Shown here: positions 20,976-31,512 of the stretch, piece after piece
Layout of the letters: the number at the start of each line of letters is the position of its first letter
Numbering within the stretch: position 1 is the stretch's first letter
Source: Aedes albopictus
Taxonomy: Eukaryota; Arthropoda; Insecta; Diptera; Culicidae
Direction of reading: 5' to 3'
Assembly (NCBI RefSeq): GCF_035046485.1
Contig: NC_085137.1
Coordinates: forward strand, 252,052,733-252,116,732
Length of the DNA: 64,000 nucleotides
Program-made: the position numbers and the translations under genes
The notes under the pieces: model-generated
What the model saw: the letters and a program-made list of their open reading frames with translations, nothing else
Told to the model about the DNA's origin: nothing
The model's database searches: none

Positions 20976-21234
20976 ACTTTTGTATGTATTGATTAACAAC
21001 TCTACCGAAGACATGAACTATTAATTTAATCATTGTCAAGAATCTAGGAAAATAAATTTCTTTCGTCAGGATCGTCTACGCTACCTAGTGAACCAGTCAC
21101 AAACTACAAGTTTTGTCCACCATGAAGAGGGTATGGATATGGAGAGCATCTTTTCTGAAGAAATTATTCAAACATTTTGCTAAAGATATTCACACAAACT
21201 ACTGTCTGTTCTATAAATAGGACGCTGGGCGGAT

Positions 21235-21760
21235 ATGGGTTGAGGGCGATTCAGAGTAGTCTCAGGAGATTTCAAAAAACGAATGTTAGTTTTGTGGTAG
21301 TAGGTGTCACGGGGTCCCATGGGGCTTCCAGAGAGTTTTTGGGAGTCCTCGAGGTCCTAGGGAGTTTCAAAGGTCTCTAGGGAGTGTTTCAGGGACGTCC
21401 TAAGAGCGTTCCGATAGATTTTAGAGGCATTTGATAGCATTGCATGAACCCAATGAAACATCCTGAAATTCCCTCAAACGCCCCGAGATCCTCTGAATTT
21501 CCCCTTGGACCTCCAAGTACTCCCAAACCTCTTTTGAAGGCCCATGAGACTCCCTGAAACCCCTTGGGTCGACCTGAAGCGCCTTCGGACCCGCTCAAAA
21601 GTCCCAGAGACTGAAAAAGCCTCCGATACCCCCTGAGACTTCCATTGAAATCCATTAAAAGCCCCTGGGATCCATTTAGCGGCCTAAAGACCTTCTGGTA
21701 ACCCTTGAAACGCTCCTGAGACCTGAAGGAGACCTAAAATTATCTTGAGATTCTGTTTTT
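21235..21760. repeat. GC-richer minisatellite (CCTGAAACCCCTGAGAC type)
   Basis: Words such as TTTCAGGGACGTCCTAAGAG on one side and CCTGAAACCCCTTGGG, CCCCTGAGACTTCC on the other recur at about 10-13-bp spacing. The orientation switches near 21400-21450. The ORF at 21389-21655 translates to a Gly/Arg/Leu low-complexity string and is a by-product. Confidence 0.7.
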
Positions 21761-21879
21761 TTATAGAATGAGAAAATCAGCTGATCCTAAGATGTGGGTC
21801 CTCATGTTATGTGGGGTTCGACCCACTAAAACTTCATTCTCTCACTTATCTCACGCGGTACGCTCGTTTTGAACGTTTC

Positions 21880-21897
21880 AAGAAGGGGGGGGGGGGA
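21880..21897 (+). repeat. Poly-G tract
   Basis: An uninterrupted run of about 14 G lies in AAGAAGGGG...AGG. It is a likely sequencing or replication-slippage site and a possible quadruplex. Confidence 0.8.
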
Positions 21898-22148
21898 GGT
21901 TTGTACATGAGTTCTATCTATTGGCAAGTGCCCCAGCAGCTACCGCCTAAAGTTGTTCTCTCTCCCCTGGAAGATCAGGCCCAGGCTAGTAATGCAGACT
22001 AACCGTGGGACTCAAACTCCTGGAAGGTGAGGAGTTCCAATTTAACCTATTGTTGGTCGGCCCTTCATTTTCGCTGAACGAGTCAAGTACGATTCCAGAG
22101 ACTGTGGAAGTGTTGTGAACGAGCATCTAACGTACAGGCGAATGCCCC

Positions 22149-22207
22149 CTATGGAAGCGTCATCGGCAAGGCTCGTCTCATCACGACGACGGATGGACGA
22201 CGACCGC

Positions 22208-22242
<35 letters not shown>

Positions 22243-23120
22243 ATGAACGGCAGCAGAAACAGCAGAACGCCATCATCTGCAACAGCAGCCACATGCTGCC
22301 CGCGCGCGCTCTCCGCGATACTTTTAATAATTATTGTAGTATTGTGTAAAACGCCCTGTAAATAGTCCGTGTAAATAAATGTGCATGTTTTTACTATGTA
22401 ATGTCCGGTTGTGAAGTGTTTCATTCGGCCACAATAGTTACATTTCCCCGGACATGAAAGGAAGTAACGGAATCCCACTTGTCCGTCCCCGTACCACATC
22501 CTTTCAACAATGTTGTCCGGAATGGTTTCTCTACCGCATATATCAGAGTGGGCATTCAAAGAACTAGAAATCCCAGTCTATGTACCAATTCATCATAGAC
22601 GATGTTCTGGCAATTTGTTTCGCGCCATTTGTGTCGCGTTGCTCAAAGCACTGTTTATCCTCTGCCATCTCTAGTGTTATGGGCATCATATCCGCTATTA
22701 CACATACCGCGTCCTTTGAGACTGTGTCATATGTGCTGACCACCCTAAGGCACATTAGCCGGTGGGAACCCTTGAGTCGTTTCATGTTCCGGTTGACCAC
22801 TAGCGCACTTGACAACGCGACGGCGCTATACCGCTACCAGAGACCGCTACTGTCGTGAGCAGCTTATGCTTGCCCGAGGCTATTGCCATATGATCGCCAT
22901 GCTTGCCCTTTTGCAGATATATTCCATGTGGCTTCCGAATTTCAGCTTATCGTCTATCATGACCACCAATTGCTCCAGTGAGCGCTTGGAGTTGATCGTG
23001 TATCCGGCTGTGGTGACTGCCTGCTGTTCAGACGTGCGGCTCTTTCGGCCCCATGCAGTTCTCCATCACACAAAGTCAACCAGCTTTACGTCCGGTGGAA
23101 GTGTGAAGTACGTCATCATA
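22149..23120 (-). pseudogene. R1-like LINE reverse-transcriptase C-terminal fragment, frameshifted
   Basis: Read on the minus strand from about 23060 down, the order matches the C-terminal half of R1-like mosquito LINEs: SEQQAVTTAGYTINSKRSLE, MIDDKLKFGSHMEYICKRA, then (22815-22564) SHRLMCLRVVSTYDTVSKDA and CVIADMMPI, and then (22559 down) CGRETIPDNIVERM, which normally sits near the C-terminus. Several frameshifts and stops separate these blocks, and the Zn-knuckle segment expected between WYIDWDF and CGRETIPDNIVERM is missing. There is no catalytic FADD in the fragment. It is a 5'-truncated, decayed copy. The same peptide order is seen in the 61.7-62.3 kb LINE. Confidence 0.8.
22197..22243 (+). 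repeat. CGC/CGA trinucleotide microsatellite
   Basis: GACGACGACCGCCGCCGCC continues as about eight CGC units and then GAC/GA repeats. It encodes the poly-Gly/poly-Val string at the end of the minus-strand ORF, which marks that ORF end as artefactual. Confidence 0.9.
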
Positions 23121-23129
23121 CACCGCGTT

Positions 23130-23460
23130 CCCTCTAGAAACATTCGAAAACCCCCCTGAAACGCGCTAGAGATACTCCGGTACCCTGAAACCTCCTGAAG
23201 CCTCCTGAAGCTTCCTGAAGCACCCCATGCAATCCCCTGGTACCCACCTAAAACGCCCCTGACATCACCTGAAACTCCCTGAGATCCCCGGGAGCCCAAC
23301 TGAAGCCCCATAAGACTCCTAGAAACCCCTTGAGATGACTCTGAGGTATCCTAAAACGCCACTGAGACGTCCTACCACTACTAAAACCAGCTGAGCCCCC
23401 TTGAAACGCCCCTGAGATGTCCTGGTACCCCCTGAAATGTCACTGCAACCTTTTATCGCT
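23130..23460. repeat. GC-richer minisatellite, second block
   Basis: CCTGAAACCTCCTGAAGCC, CTGAAGCTTCCTGAAGCAC and CCCCTGAGATGTCC-like words repeat at about 10-12 bp. This is the same family as 21235-21760. It directly flanks the R1-like LINE fragment. Confidence 0.75.
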
Positions 23461-23464
23461 TGCC

Positions 23465-25560
23465 CCTAGAAATACCCACAAGCCACCGTTGCCATATTCA
23501 CCGTTATGACTATATTTTCTTATGTACAATATTCATTTTGACTAGTCCTCCCTCTTCATATGCCGGACATACAAAATGTGCGTAAATTAAAAGTGCATAA
23601 AATAACCCGCATAAAAAGAGGTGTTAGTGTACTACGCCAAGAAATAATTAGGCTTCAAAGAGTTGGAGCCATAATGGAATTTTCAAACAGTAGCTGTTTC
23701 TGAACGCCTTGAACAATGTCTCTTTCAAAAATGTCACCTAACAATTCCAAATTCCAGAACGCAGTGTTCAATTGATTTACCCTCAATCACAACCGAAGCG
23801 CGGAGCCACATCCAATCGATAACCAAAGCAAATAGGGCATAATCGAACAAACTGCAGACACCTGTTTACAGTGTGCAGTTGGCGCAGTAACGCTTATCCT
23901 TTCATATTCCCATCGTTTTCGGAACAGTCCTCAGTTATGCCAAAAGTTCCGAAAACTGCACCATTTCCTTCATCAGCCGACAGGCAACCAGCCAGGCCAA
24001 GCTAACGTCAGGGCGATGTGGTTGATCTATGTGTTTGCTCATCTATCTCCAATATGTAGGACACCCGCCGCCCACGTCCTCACCAATCATAGGACCTCTC
24101 CGTCGTCGTACAGAGCACGTGCTTTCAGTTCACCATCCATCGACAGCAGTACCGCACCACCGACCTGGTTGATTCCAGGGATTCGGGATTCAGGTGTTCA
24201 TCTTATCGCTGTCGACACGGTTGCACAAGATAGTGTCTCCTCCTACTCCTGCTCTTTCTGCTGCTGCTGCACGTGGTTGGCAGTCTCATCGACTCGACTC
24301 CGGCATACGTGCCACATCCCGTGTGCCAAAAACCAGTGACGGAAGAGCGTTGGCATCTGCTGCCTTTGCCAGTTCATCAACGGAACCGAGGCACCCACCT
24401 TCTACCGCCAGTCAGTGACGACTTCTATCCTTTACCAGGATATCGGTTATGATGAAGGTATGGGAAGGAATATGTTTGAGGGTCGTTAATAAACTACGTG
24501 ATATAATGATTTAAGGTTTCCTGAGACCTTTTCACACCTTGAGGTATTTTCACTATACAAGATCGAGTGAATCGTAGTCTTTGGTTCCTGAAACCCATGT
24601 GATTCATGAACAGCCCCCTATATACTCGTGTGACGAAGACGGCACAAGAATGTCACCATGTAAGCAAAAGCGAGTCTATGCTGCTGGATGAGGAGCAAAG
24701 TTTACAGTATCAACAATGATTTATGGAAGCGTGCATGAATAATTGAAAGTGATAGAGTAAAATTAATGACGTTCGGTGCGGATGTGTGGAGTTGTCTCGT
24801 ACGGGACAGAGAGCGACGGCAACATTTTTGATCAGCTTACTGAAATGATTCTATGTAATAAAGAAAATTGGAAACATTCCGGGAAGCGCACACTCGTATG
24901 AAAGGGCGAAGGTCAACAGAATAATTCCCATCATTACGATGATATGCTGGTGGTAGGCGAGCATCGTTTTTAATTTGCCTAATTGAAACGAGCGTTTTCC
25001 ACTCTGTATATTCGCCCCACTTTTTTTTGATAGCGCACAGTTTGATGCCTGATTGTGTTCTCCATATCCACTCGATAAATCCGATCGTAAATAAGCATTA
25101 AAAGAGCTTATTTCGATCGAGGTGATTCAAAAATCAAACCACAATGCCGAGCGGCAGGATGTGATAGTGAACAATATGGTTGGGATTTACCATGCGCCGT
25201 TGAAGGTTTGTTGATACCAGAAGAACACTCGAATTACGTGCAAAATTGCCCTGTATCGAAGTGAAAACAAACAGATATGAATGAGAAAAGTAATGGACTC
25301 AATGTGCATGTATGGCCGTACAAATGTTGTAATAAAAATTTTAAATCAACCATCCAGCAATGATAAAATTATGTCAAATGTTTTTGGATATGACTTTGAC
25401 AATGTAAACATATCTTCATTTTTCAATCATTCCATTATCATCGCCGTTGATGTTCGTTCAGAATAGCAAAGAATATCGCTGTTTTATCCCTTCTGTGGCA
25501 CAAACACATATTTGCTCACTACAGAAACGACTTTCTATCTCAAACATTTCTCTTGTTTTT
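23465..25560. other. Single-copy-looking sequence; no confident gene
   Basis: From about 23740 to 24430 the DNA is GC-balanced, with CT-rich and CTGCTGCTGC stretches and a 107-codon plus-strand ORF (24016-24339) rich in Ser, Cys and Thr that matches nothing I know. The remainder is AT-rich with no repeat words. It may be host regulatory or untranslated sequence. Confidence 0.35.
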
Positions 25561-25569
25561 CTTTTTCGC

Positions 25570-25715
25570 TTCCAAAGTGTCTGGGTTCGACTCCCGGTCA
25601 GTCCAAGATCTTTTCGTAAGGGACACTTGAAGCATATTTTTTCATTCCTAATACAGGCTCACTGCATTGTCGAAGACGTCCCAAACCAGTTCCATGCCCA
25701 CATCCACAAAAAAAA
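25570..25715 (+). mobile_element. tRNA-derived SINE fragment
   Basis: GGGTTCGACTCCCGGTCAG contains a canonical B box followed by ATCTTTTCGTAAGGGACA. The tail region ends CCACATCCACAAAAAAAATC. The same B box plus CTTTTCGCAAGAAT layout occurs at 30360-30410. The A-box half is missing or diverged. Confidence 0.55.
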
Positions 25716-26892
25716 TCCTCGTTAAATCCCGGAAATATGATCTGGATGAATCCAGTCTCAGGATAAATCCCGGAAGAAATCCTAGAAGCAGTATTGAAAG
25801 GAATTACGAGAGGAATCTCTTAAAAGTTCCGGGAAAAACTCCTAGCGGAATCCCGGGACGATTCCCAAATGGAATCCCTGTTGGAATCCTGAAAGAATAC
25901 AGGAGTAATTCCAGCAGAAACTCTGGAAGGAATTCTGGGAGTAATCTATAAAAGAATCCCGAAGTAATCTGAGCAAAAAAAAAAACAAAATCGCAAGAGC
26001 AGCTCTTGAGAGAATTCTGAGGGAATCCCTGGAAGAATCATGGAAGGAATCTCTCAGGGAATCTTAGCAGAAATCTAGGAAGAAATCTCGAAAGTATCCC
26101 AGGATTAATCATTTACAGGATTTCGGAAGGATTCCCTGAACGAATCTCGAAAGAAATCCCTGAAGAAATCAGGGGAGGAAATCTGAAAGATTGCCGGATT
26201 TCCCTCGGCTCTCGGGGATATCAATGATAGAATTCCGGGAAAAATCCATAAACAATTCATGGGGGAATTTTTGGAAGATTTTCGAATCCTTGAAAGACTC
26301 TCGGGATGAATCCCTGAAGCAATACCAGGAAGAATCAGTGAAGGTGTTTCTGGATGATTCAATACTGAATTCAATACTAAAAGAATCACGGGAGAAAGCT
26401 CAGGAAGAATTCTGAATGAATACCTGAAGAAATCCTGGGAGAAGTCTCTGAAAAAATCCCAGGAAGGTACATAAACCCCCAAATGGATCCTGAAAGAAAT
26501 CCCTGAAAGGGTTTCTAAAGGAATCATTAAAATAATCTCAGGAGGAGTTCCAAATGAATACCGGGATGAATTCCCAATGAAAAGCCTGGAAAAGATAAAT
26601 AAAAGAAAAAGAAAATAAATTTCTGGTAGAATCCCTGGAAACATTCAGGACGAAAAGAAAACCATCAATGGAGCTCAGGAAGAATACGTGAAAAAAAAAA
26701 CAAAAGAAATCTCTGGAGAAATACTCAAAAGAATATTGCAAAAATTGTAAAAAAAAAATCCATAAAGAAATCCAGAAATTATTGAGGGAATTCTTAAAAA
26801 AATCTGGCGGAAAACCTGGAAAAATCTTAGAAGAAATCCCAAAAGGAGCCCCGGTGGTAACCCAGAAAGAATCATGAAGGAATAGGGTGCCT
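25716..26892 (-). repeat. Minisatellite, GGAATCCCTGAAAGAATC orientation
   Basis: GGAAGAAATCCTAGAAGC and AATCCCTGGAAGAATCATGG-like words repeat through the block. The long minus-strand ORFs here (up to 179 codons at 26105-26644) are phenylalanine/serine-rich low-complexity translations of the repeat and are not genes. Confidence 0.85.
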
Positions 26893-26900
26893 GTACCATG

Positions 26901-27896
26901 TAGAGTGTCCATTTCCCGGCCACTTTTCTTGTCCCGGGATTCGGGACAAAATACTTAGCTAATCCCGGGAAATCCCGAGATCCCGGGATTTTTCAAAATT
27001 TTAATAAAAACCCAGAAAATAGTTTTCCTTTTCTCTTGTCCAGTTCAAGTATTATTTTTTTTGAACAGTTATGATTATATTTTGTTTCCAAAACAAGAAG
27101 TATTATAACGAGAAATAAAAGTATCAGCATGATGCTCACCAAGAAATATTTGTTTTTAGCTCTTTGATAGTTGATTTATTACAAGGTAGAAAATTACAAA
27201 TTTCTAATAGTTTGACTGGAATAAGCATCATAATCCATCTAAGGTACCAAATATTTTTTTCGAATAACGCGTCCCACTTCGAGAAATTTATCTTTAGATG
27301 CCATTCGCCATACGACATTTTTACGATTTACTTTTAGCTATTTTTTGCACATAGAAGGTAACGCCATACGGTGAGTAGGAAAACAGGCGATGTGTGTAAT
27401 TCATTGCGGTTTTTGGATAGTTTTAAAGATGTTGTAGTAATTAATTTTGAGATTCATGAATTTCATGAGAAAAAAAAATCGATTTATTAACATAATATAA
27501 TACAAGTTTGGAATCGTGTTTCCAAACATTACAAAGTTATATGATATTGGGGCTATGTCCAGATTGATCTTGCATCTATTGAATAAACCAGTAAGATAGA
27601 AAATTTAAATTAAATGCATAACATAAAATCAATATTTTCATAATTATTTTTTCTTTTTCAAGTAAAATCTATAGTCCAAAGCCCGATGGTAGTGCATGTG
27701 AAAAAACCGATCAGATTTCAAAAGTGAAAATAATGTTTTGCATTGATATTTGGTAGTTATAACTACAAATGATCCTTATCCCGGGAATCCCGGGATGGTC
27801 GGGATTTCTAAAACTATATCCCGGGATTCGGGAAATCCCGAAATCATACAAATCCCGGGAATTCTTGTCCCGGGATGTCCCGGGAAGGACACTCTA
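26901..27896. mobile_element. Non-autonomous hAT-like element, 996 bp, 8-bp TSD, TCCCGGGA arrays at both ends
   Basis: GTACCATG is duplicated exactly at 26893-26900 and 27897-27904. The ends are TAGAGTGTCCATTTCCCGG and, reverse complemented, TAGAGTGTCCTTCCCGGG. Both subterminal regions (about 26930-26990 and 27778-27885) carry repeated TCCCGGGA palindromes, about nine in all. The interior is AT-rich and non-coding. An 8-bp TSD with TAGAGTG ends is the hAT signature. Dense subterminal motifs are the expected transposase binding sites. Confidence 0.9.
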
Positions 27897-27904
27897 GTAC
27901 CATG

Positions 27905-28320
27905 TTAAAAGATACTTTAGTTTCTATACTTTACAGGGAAAATATAGAAACGGAGCCAAAACTACTTTTAGTAATTATTACAGCGTTTGCCAATGATAGG
28001 AACCCTGTTCCAGTTATGGTAACATTTTTTAACTTCGGTACCTTTACGCACTATTTGCTTGTATTCCTTATGATATTAGCCATAACTGGTACACTACGGC
28101 GAAAAAGGGTGCAAGGATGCCGAAATTTTAAGGAAAATGATTTATTTCTACCATAATGTGAGCAAATTGTAAAGTTTGAATGAGTGCAATCATCTTTTGT
28201 GAACGTGATCTGTTGTTCACATTTTTTGTTGTTGAATTACATCGTTAAAGGGTGAAAATCAACTATGGTGAATAATTGGTACTATAGCCATAATTGGAAC
28301 ATTTACCCTACCTGATGTAA
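27905..28320. other. Unassigned AT-rich stretch
   Basis: A 93-codon plus-strand ORF crosses it (27875-28156) but begins inside the hAT end and has no recognisable domain. AGGGAAAATATAG near 27935 and TTTACCCT near 28305 are weakly inverted and could be ends of an old MITE. I would not claim it. Confidence 0.3.
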
Positions 28321-28324
28321 GCTT

Positions 28325-28520
28325 CGAAAAAATCCATGAAGGAATCCTGGGAGAAGTTGGATAAGGAATCCTAGACAGAATACTGGAAAATATACCCGAT
28401 GAAATTCCGAAATCTTCCATGAAGGAATATCAGCAAGAAACCCTACTGAATACCCGTAAGTGGAAGGAATTGATGAAGGAATCGCTAACAGATAATATCA
28501 GGAGAAATACTTTAACGCTT
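28325..28520 (-). repeat. Short minisatellite block
   Basis: AATCCATGAAGGAATCCTGG and GATGAAGGAATCGC-like words show the same family and orientation as 25716-26892. Confidence 0.65.
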
Positions 28521-28599
28521 TGATGCCGGATTTTTTTCCAAACGGTAATATGGATTTTTTTCCTCGTATTTCTATAGTTTAGGTGATCAACAGCATAAA

Positions 28600-29760
28600 A
28601 AAGGGTAGAATATGATGCATAAATAATATTTCTCTGGATATCCTAGGTCATCCAAATTATTGTTGAGTTTAGATCCTAAAGTCTACGGGTGTAACGGTAA
28701 GTTCTTTCATTAAACAGGCTACGATACATCGGTCTAAATATTCTGAATGCTCAATGGACATCATCAGATCAGCTGAAGTTATGCAAACTATGATGATGTT
28801 TAAAATATAGCATTTACAACAATTGAAGTTCCTGTTTTGGTTATATAAAGTTACGTTGCATAATCCATTATACTTACTGGAGCTTATAGAATATAATCAA
28901 AGACTACAACATACTTAGCTTCTGGATATTCAGAATCGTACACACTGTCCTGCAATATATTACATGGAGTCTACAGCCGTAATAATATATTTTTCGTTGT
29001 TTGGACGAAATACAGATGTTGACTCTAATAACAGTGTAGTGCAAGTCGTTAGAAATACAGTCAACTTTCGATCGTTGGGCTACGTTTAGGTGGGATACGT
29101 TTTAACTGGGTTCCCGTTGGGTTAGCTATAGCCCAATTAAAACGAAGTCAAACGTAACTTTTTGACGTGCAGCACAATAAGTCAAGGTTGGTAGCCCTGA
29201 ATTTGTATTGTTAGAGATTATTTGACGGCTGAAAGCACAGCCCAGTTAGTGAAAGTCTTTCACTAACTGGGCTAAAAGCTTAGAGCAACGAACGAAAGTT
29301 GAATGTAGTTAGTGTCACAATTTCTACCAATAATTGTATAAATGTTTAAAACTGCATACAAAACGGCAAAAACTAAAAACGAAAAACGGTAGATAGTTCT
29401 ACCCTTAAAAAAGGCCAAATACAAAGTGCCGAAACGTCGGGCAGAACAAAACTATCCGTTTTGATCCCCTAGACTGCAAAAGGCAGTTAAAATTTAGAGG
29501 ACAATTTGGACGACCCTGAATGTCCCACAAGTTTATAATAATATCTAGTAGACTGCAGTTTGATTCAATAACCGCGGTTGATTATACAACGTTACTTAGT
29601 ATAGCAGATATTGCTACTGTTACGAGTGTAGACCTGAAGTTCTGAACTAAAAGGGAAGTTTGGCTAACCTGGAATATCCCTATATTGTCTCTAAACGACC
29701 TTTGGGCTCTCATTAGCTCACGGATTCCAGTATATTACAGTTACACACTTAAATCAGATT
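28600..29760 (-). repeat. Inverted copy of repeat families B then A, with a MITE between
   Basis: At about 28635-28760, GGATATCCTAGGTCATCCAA, TAAAGTCTACGGGTGTAACG and GGACATCATCAGATCAG are reverse complements of the family B landmarks. At about 29490-29715, TTTGGACGACCCTGAATGTC, CTACTGTTACGAGTGTAGAC and GGCTAACCTGGAATATCC are reverse complements of family A. The B-A order on the plus strand is the mirror image of A-B at the left end of the window, so the two families travel as one larger dispersed unit. Confidence 0.75.
29058..29305. mobile_element. TA-flanked MITE, 248 bp, with an internal perfect hairpin
   Basis: The ends CAGTCAACTTTCGATCGTTG and, reverse complemented, CATTCAACTTTCGTTCGTTG are flanked by TA (29056-29057 and 29306-29307). 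AGCCCAGTTAGTGAAAG and its complement CTTTCACTAACTGGGCT form a hairpin at about 29239-29274. It interrupts the inverted A/B repeat copy. Confidence 0.8.
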
Positions 29761-29769
29761 GCCGGCATA

Positions 29770-30300
29770 TCAGCGTTTTTTATTTCTTTTGCCGAGATTA
29801 GCACAGCCGAGATCTCAGCAAGTTTGACAGTTTAGAGATTCAGCAAAGGTTTTGCTGAGAGTCAGCTAACAAACGTCACTTTTTGCTGGGTTATCAGTTA
29901 ATAGTTTTACTGAGCACAAGGCTGTTCGCGAATTTGCCGAGTCCCATGGCTAAAACGGACCCGGAGACCTGCAGAACGGCGAACTGCTACTCATAATGGA
30001 CCCCCAATTGGACTGGAAAGGATAAACGGCCATCCATCATCATCCTTGTGCTCATCATTGAACCATGTATAGAGTAGAAAAGTGAAAGCAGCAGAGAGGC
30101 AACTAGTTCGATAAAGTAGAATAGAATACATCTATTCCCTGTACAAAATGTAAGTGCAGCTGTCAATGGAAATCGCTCACGTAGTGCGCTAGTGAACAAT
30201 AGAGCTGTAAATTAGGGTAAGTGATTATAAATAAAAAAACCTACTGGCCTCTCAGAAACACATAATCCCGAAGGAATTCCTGAAAAAATCCTCGTAGAGA
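29770..30300. other. Unassigned; possible decayed MITE
   Basis: GCCGAGATTAGCACAGCCGAG, TTTTGCTGAGAGTCAGC and CTGAGCACAAGG words suggest inverted GCTGA/TCAGC repeats at 29790-29920 without clear ends. The rest is featureless. Confidence 0.25.
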
Positions 30301-30302
30301 GC

Positions 30303-30520
30303 CTCGTACTTAGCCATGCGGTTAGGGTCACCAAGCTACTAATCGCACCGTGCTATGAGGTGAGGGTTCGATTCCCGCTCCGGGCGATAACACTTTTCGC
30401 AAGAATAGCTTCTTCTCCGTATCAACTGGATCATGGTTTGTGTTCCCGTTGTCTAGTGTTAAGTTTCGTTCAGTCTGTACAGCCGGTGGCTGAAGATGGT
30501 GTCCGATTTAAAAAAAAAAC
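30303..30520 (+). mobile_element. tRNA-related SINE with poly-A tail
   Basis: TAGCCATGCGGTTAGGGTC is an A-box-like head, and GAGGGTTCGATTCCCGCTC holds a canonical B box. A unique body follows (CAACTGGATCATGGTTTGTG, GTTCAGTCTGTACAGCC) and ends in TTTAAAAAAAAAAC. This is the organisation of a pol III-transcribed SINE. No functional tRNA fold is apparent. Confidence 0.7.
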
Positions 30521-30529
30521 CCTAAAGAT

Positions 30530-31060
30530 TACCCATGAAGAATCTATGAAGGAGTCCCAAAAACCTGAAAAAATCTCGGGGGAAATTGCTGAAGGCAAAA
30601 ATGGTTTGGGAATCATTGAAATCATTCCAGGAGGAACACTGAAAGTAATTTCGCTTGTTACCACTAGAGCAATACCGGGAAACCTATGGAAGAAATACTG
30701 CAGGAACCCTGTGAAAAAAAAGTTCAGAAATAAATTCAACTTGATTGCTTATCGGCTGTAAGCTTGAACGGGTATAGAGATTTTCTTAGCTTTTGCAAGC
30801 CTTTTATCCCCTGAAGAAGGTTTAAAATAAACCAAAACCGTCGGTTGTCAAAGACTTTCAAGGAGGATCTCAGAAAGACCTTTAGGAATCTTGTAAAAAT
30901 GTCGGGAGGAACCTGAAAGAAGCTGTGAGATATTGTAAGAAATCGTGGAAGGCATCCCAGGAGGTATCTCTAAAGGATTCTTAAAAAAATTTGCTGACGG
31001 AATTTCTTGAGAAATCATTCGATATAAATTCTGACTCCCAGATTCATCCGCATCCACCTG
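30530..31060 (-). repeat. Minisatellite blocks around a short spacer
   Basis: GAAGAATCTATGAAGGAGTC and GGAGGAACCTGAAAGAAGC-like words run at 30530-30710 and 30850-31060. The spacer at 30740-30850 has no repeat. Confidence 0.7.
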
Positions 31061-31172
31061 GAATTTTCAGCATTTGATCGTAATTTGGTACTCTTGCCAA
31101 ATATTATTTTTCTAGATTTAATCATCTTCTAGGGTGCCGTTTTGAACTAGCATTTGTTAAAAAACACGTTAA

Positions 31173-31291
31173 CCCAGGAGCGGTCGCGTCGTGTACTGAG
31201 TAGATACACGTACCATGAAAAAAGCGCGCTTGGGGTACACAGCGTGAGCGTGGTATCGCTAAGGGTGACCGAAGACGCTACTGCTTGAGGG
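31173..31291. mobile_element. TTAA-flanked (piggyBac-like) MITE, 119 bp
   Basis: TTAA at 31169-31172 and 31292-31295 flanks the ends CCCAGGAGCGGTCGCGTC and, reverse complemented, CCCTCAAGCAGTAGCGTC. TTAA duplication with CCC ends is characteristic of piggyBac-group elements. It is non-coding and GC-richer than its flanks. Confidence 0.7.
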
Positions 31292-31512
31292 TTAATAAAG
31301 AATAAAAAAATCTTCTAGGTACGCATAAACATTTATATTTTCACAGTGTTTTCTGAGTGAGGGCTAAATACTCACGATGATTATGCTGTAATTGTTGAAT
31401 CCGTTAAAAACTCGCTACCTTCAACCTATGTTGCATATTGACGGGGTTATTTTACCATAATTTACTATCATTACACTATACACTTTGCTATTCGCAAAAT
31501 CATATAATCGTA

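Noticed and set aside
22149..22300. Poly-Val/poly-Gly protein segment
   Set aside because: It is encoded by a CGC/GAC trinucleotide microsatellite that follows the decayed LINE frame.
26105..26912. Long minus-strand ORFs (up to 179 codons) of Phe/Ser/Arg-rich sequence
   Set aside because: They are translations of the GGAATTCCTGAAGAA minisatellite. Similar ORFs occur in every such block and on both strands.
27933..28310. MITE with AGGGAAAATATAG/TTTACCCT ends
   Set aside because: The inverted match is short and imperfect, and no target duplication could be read.
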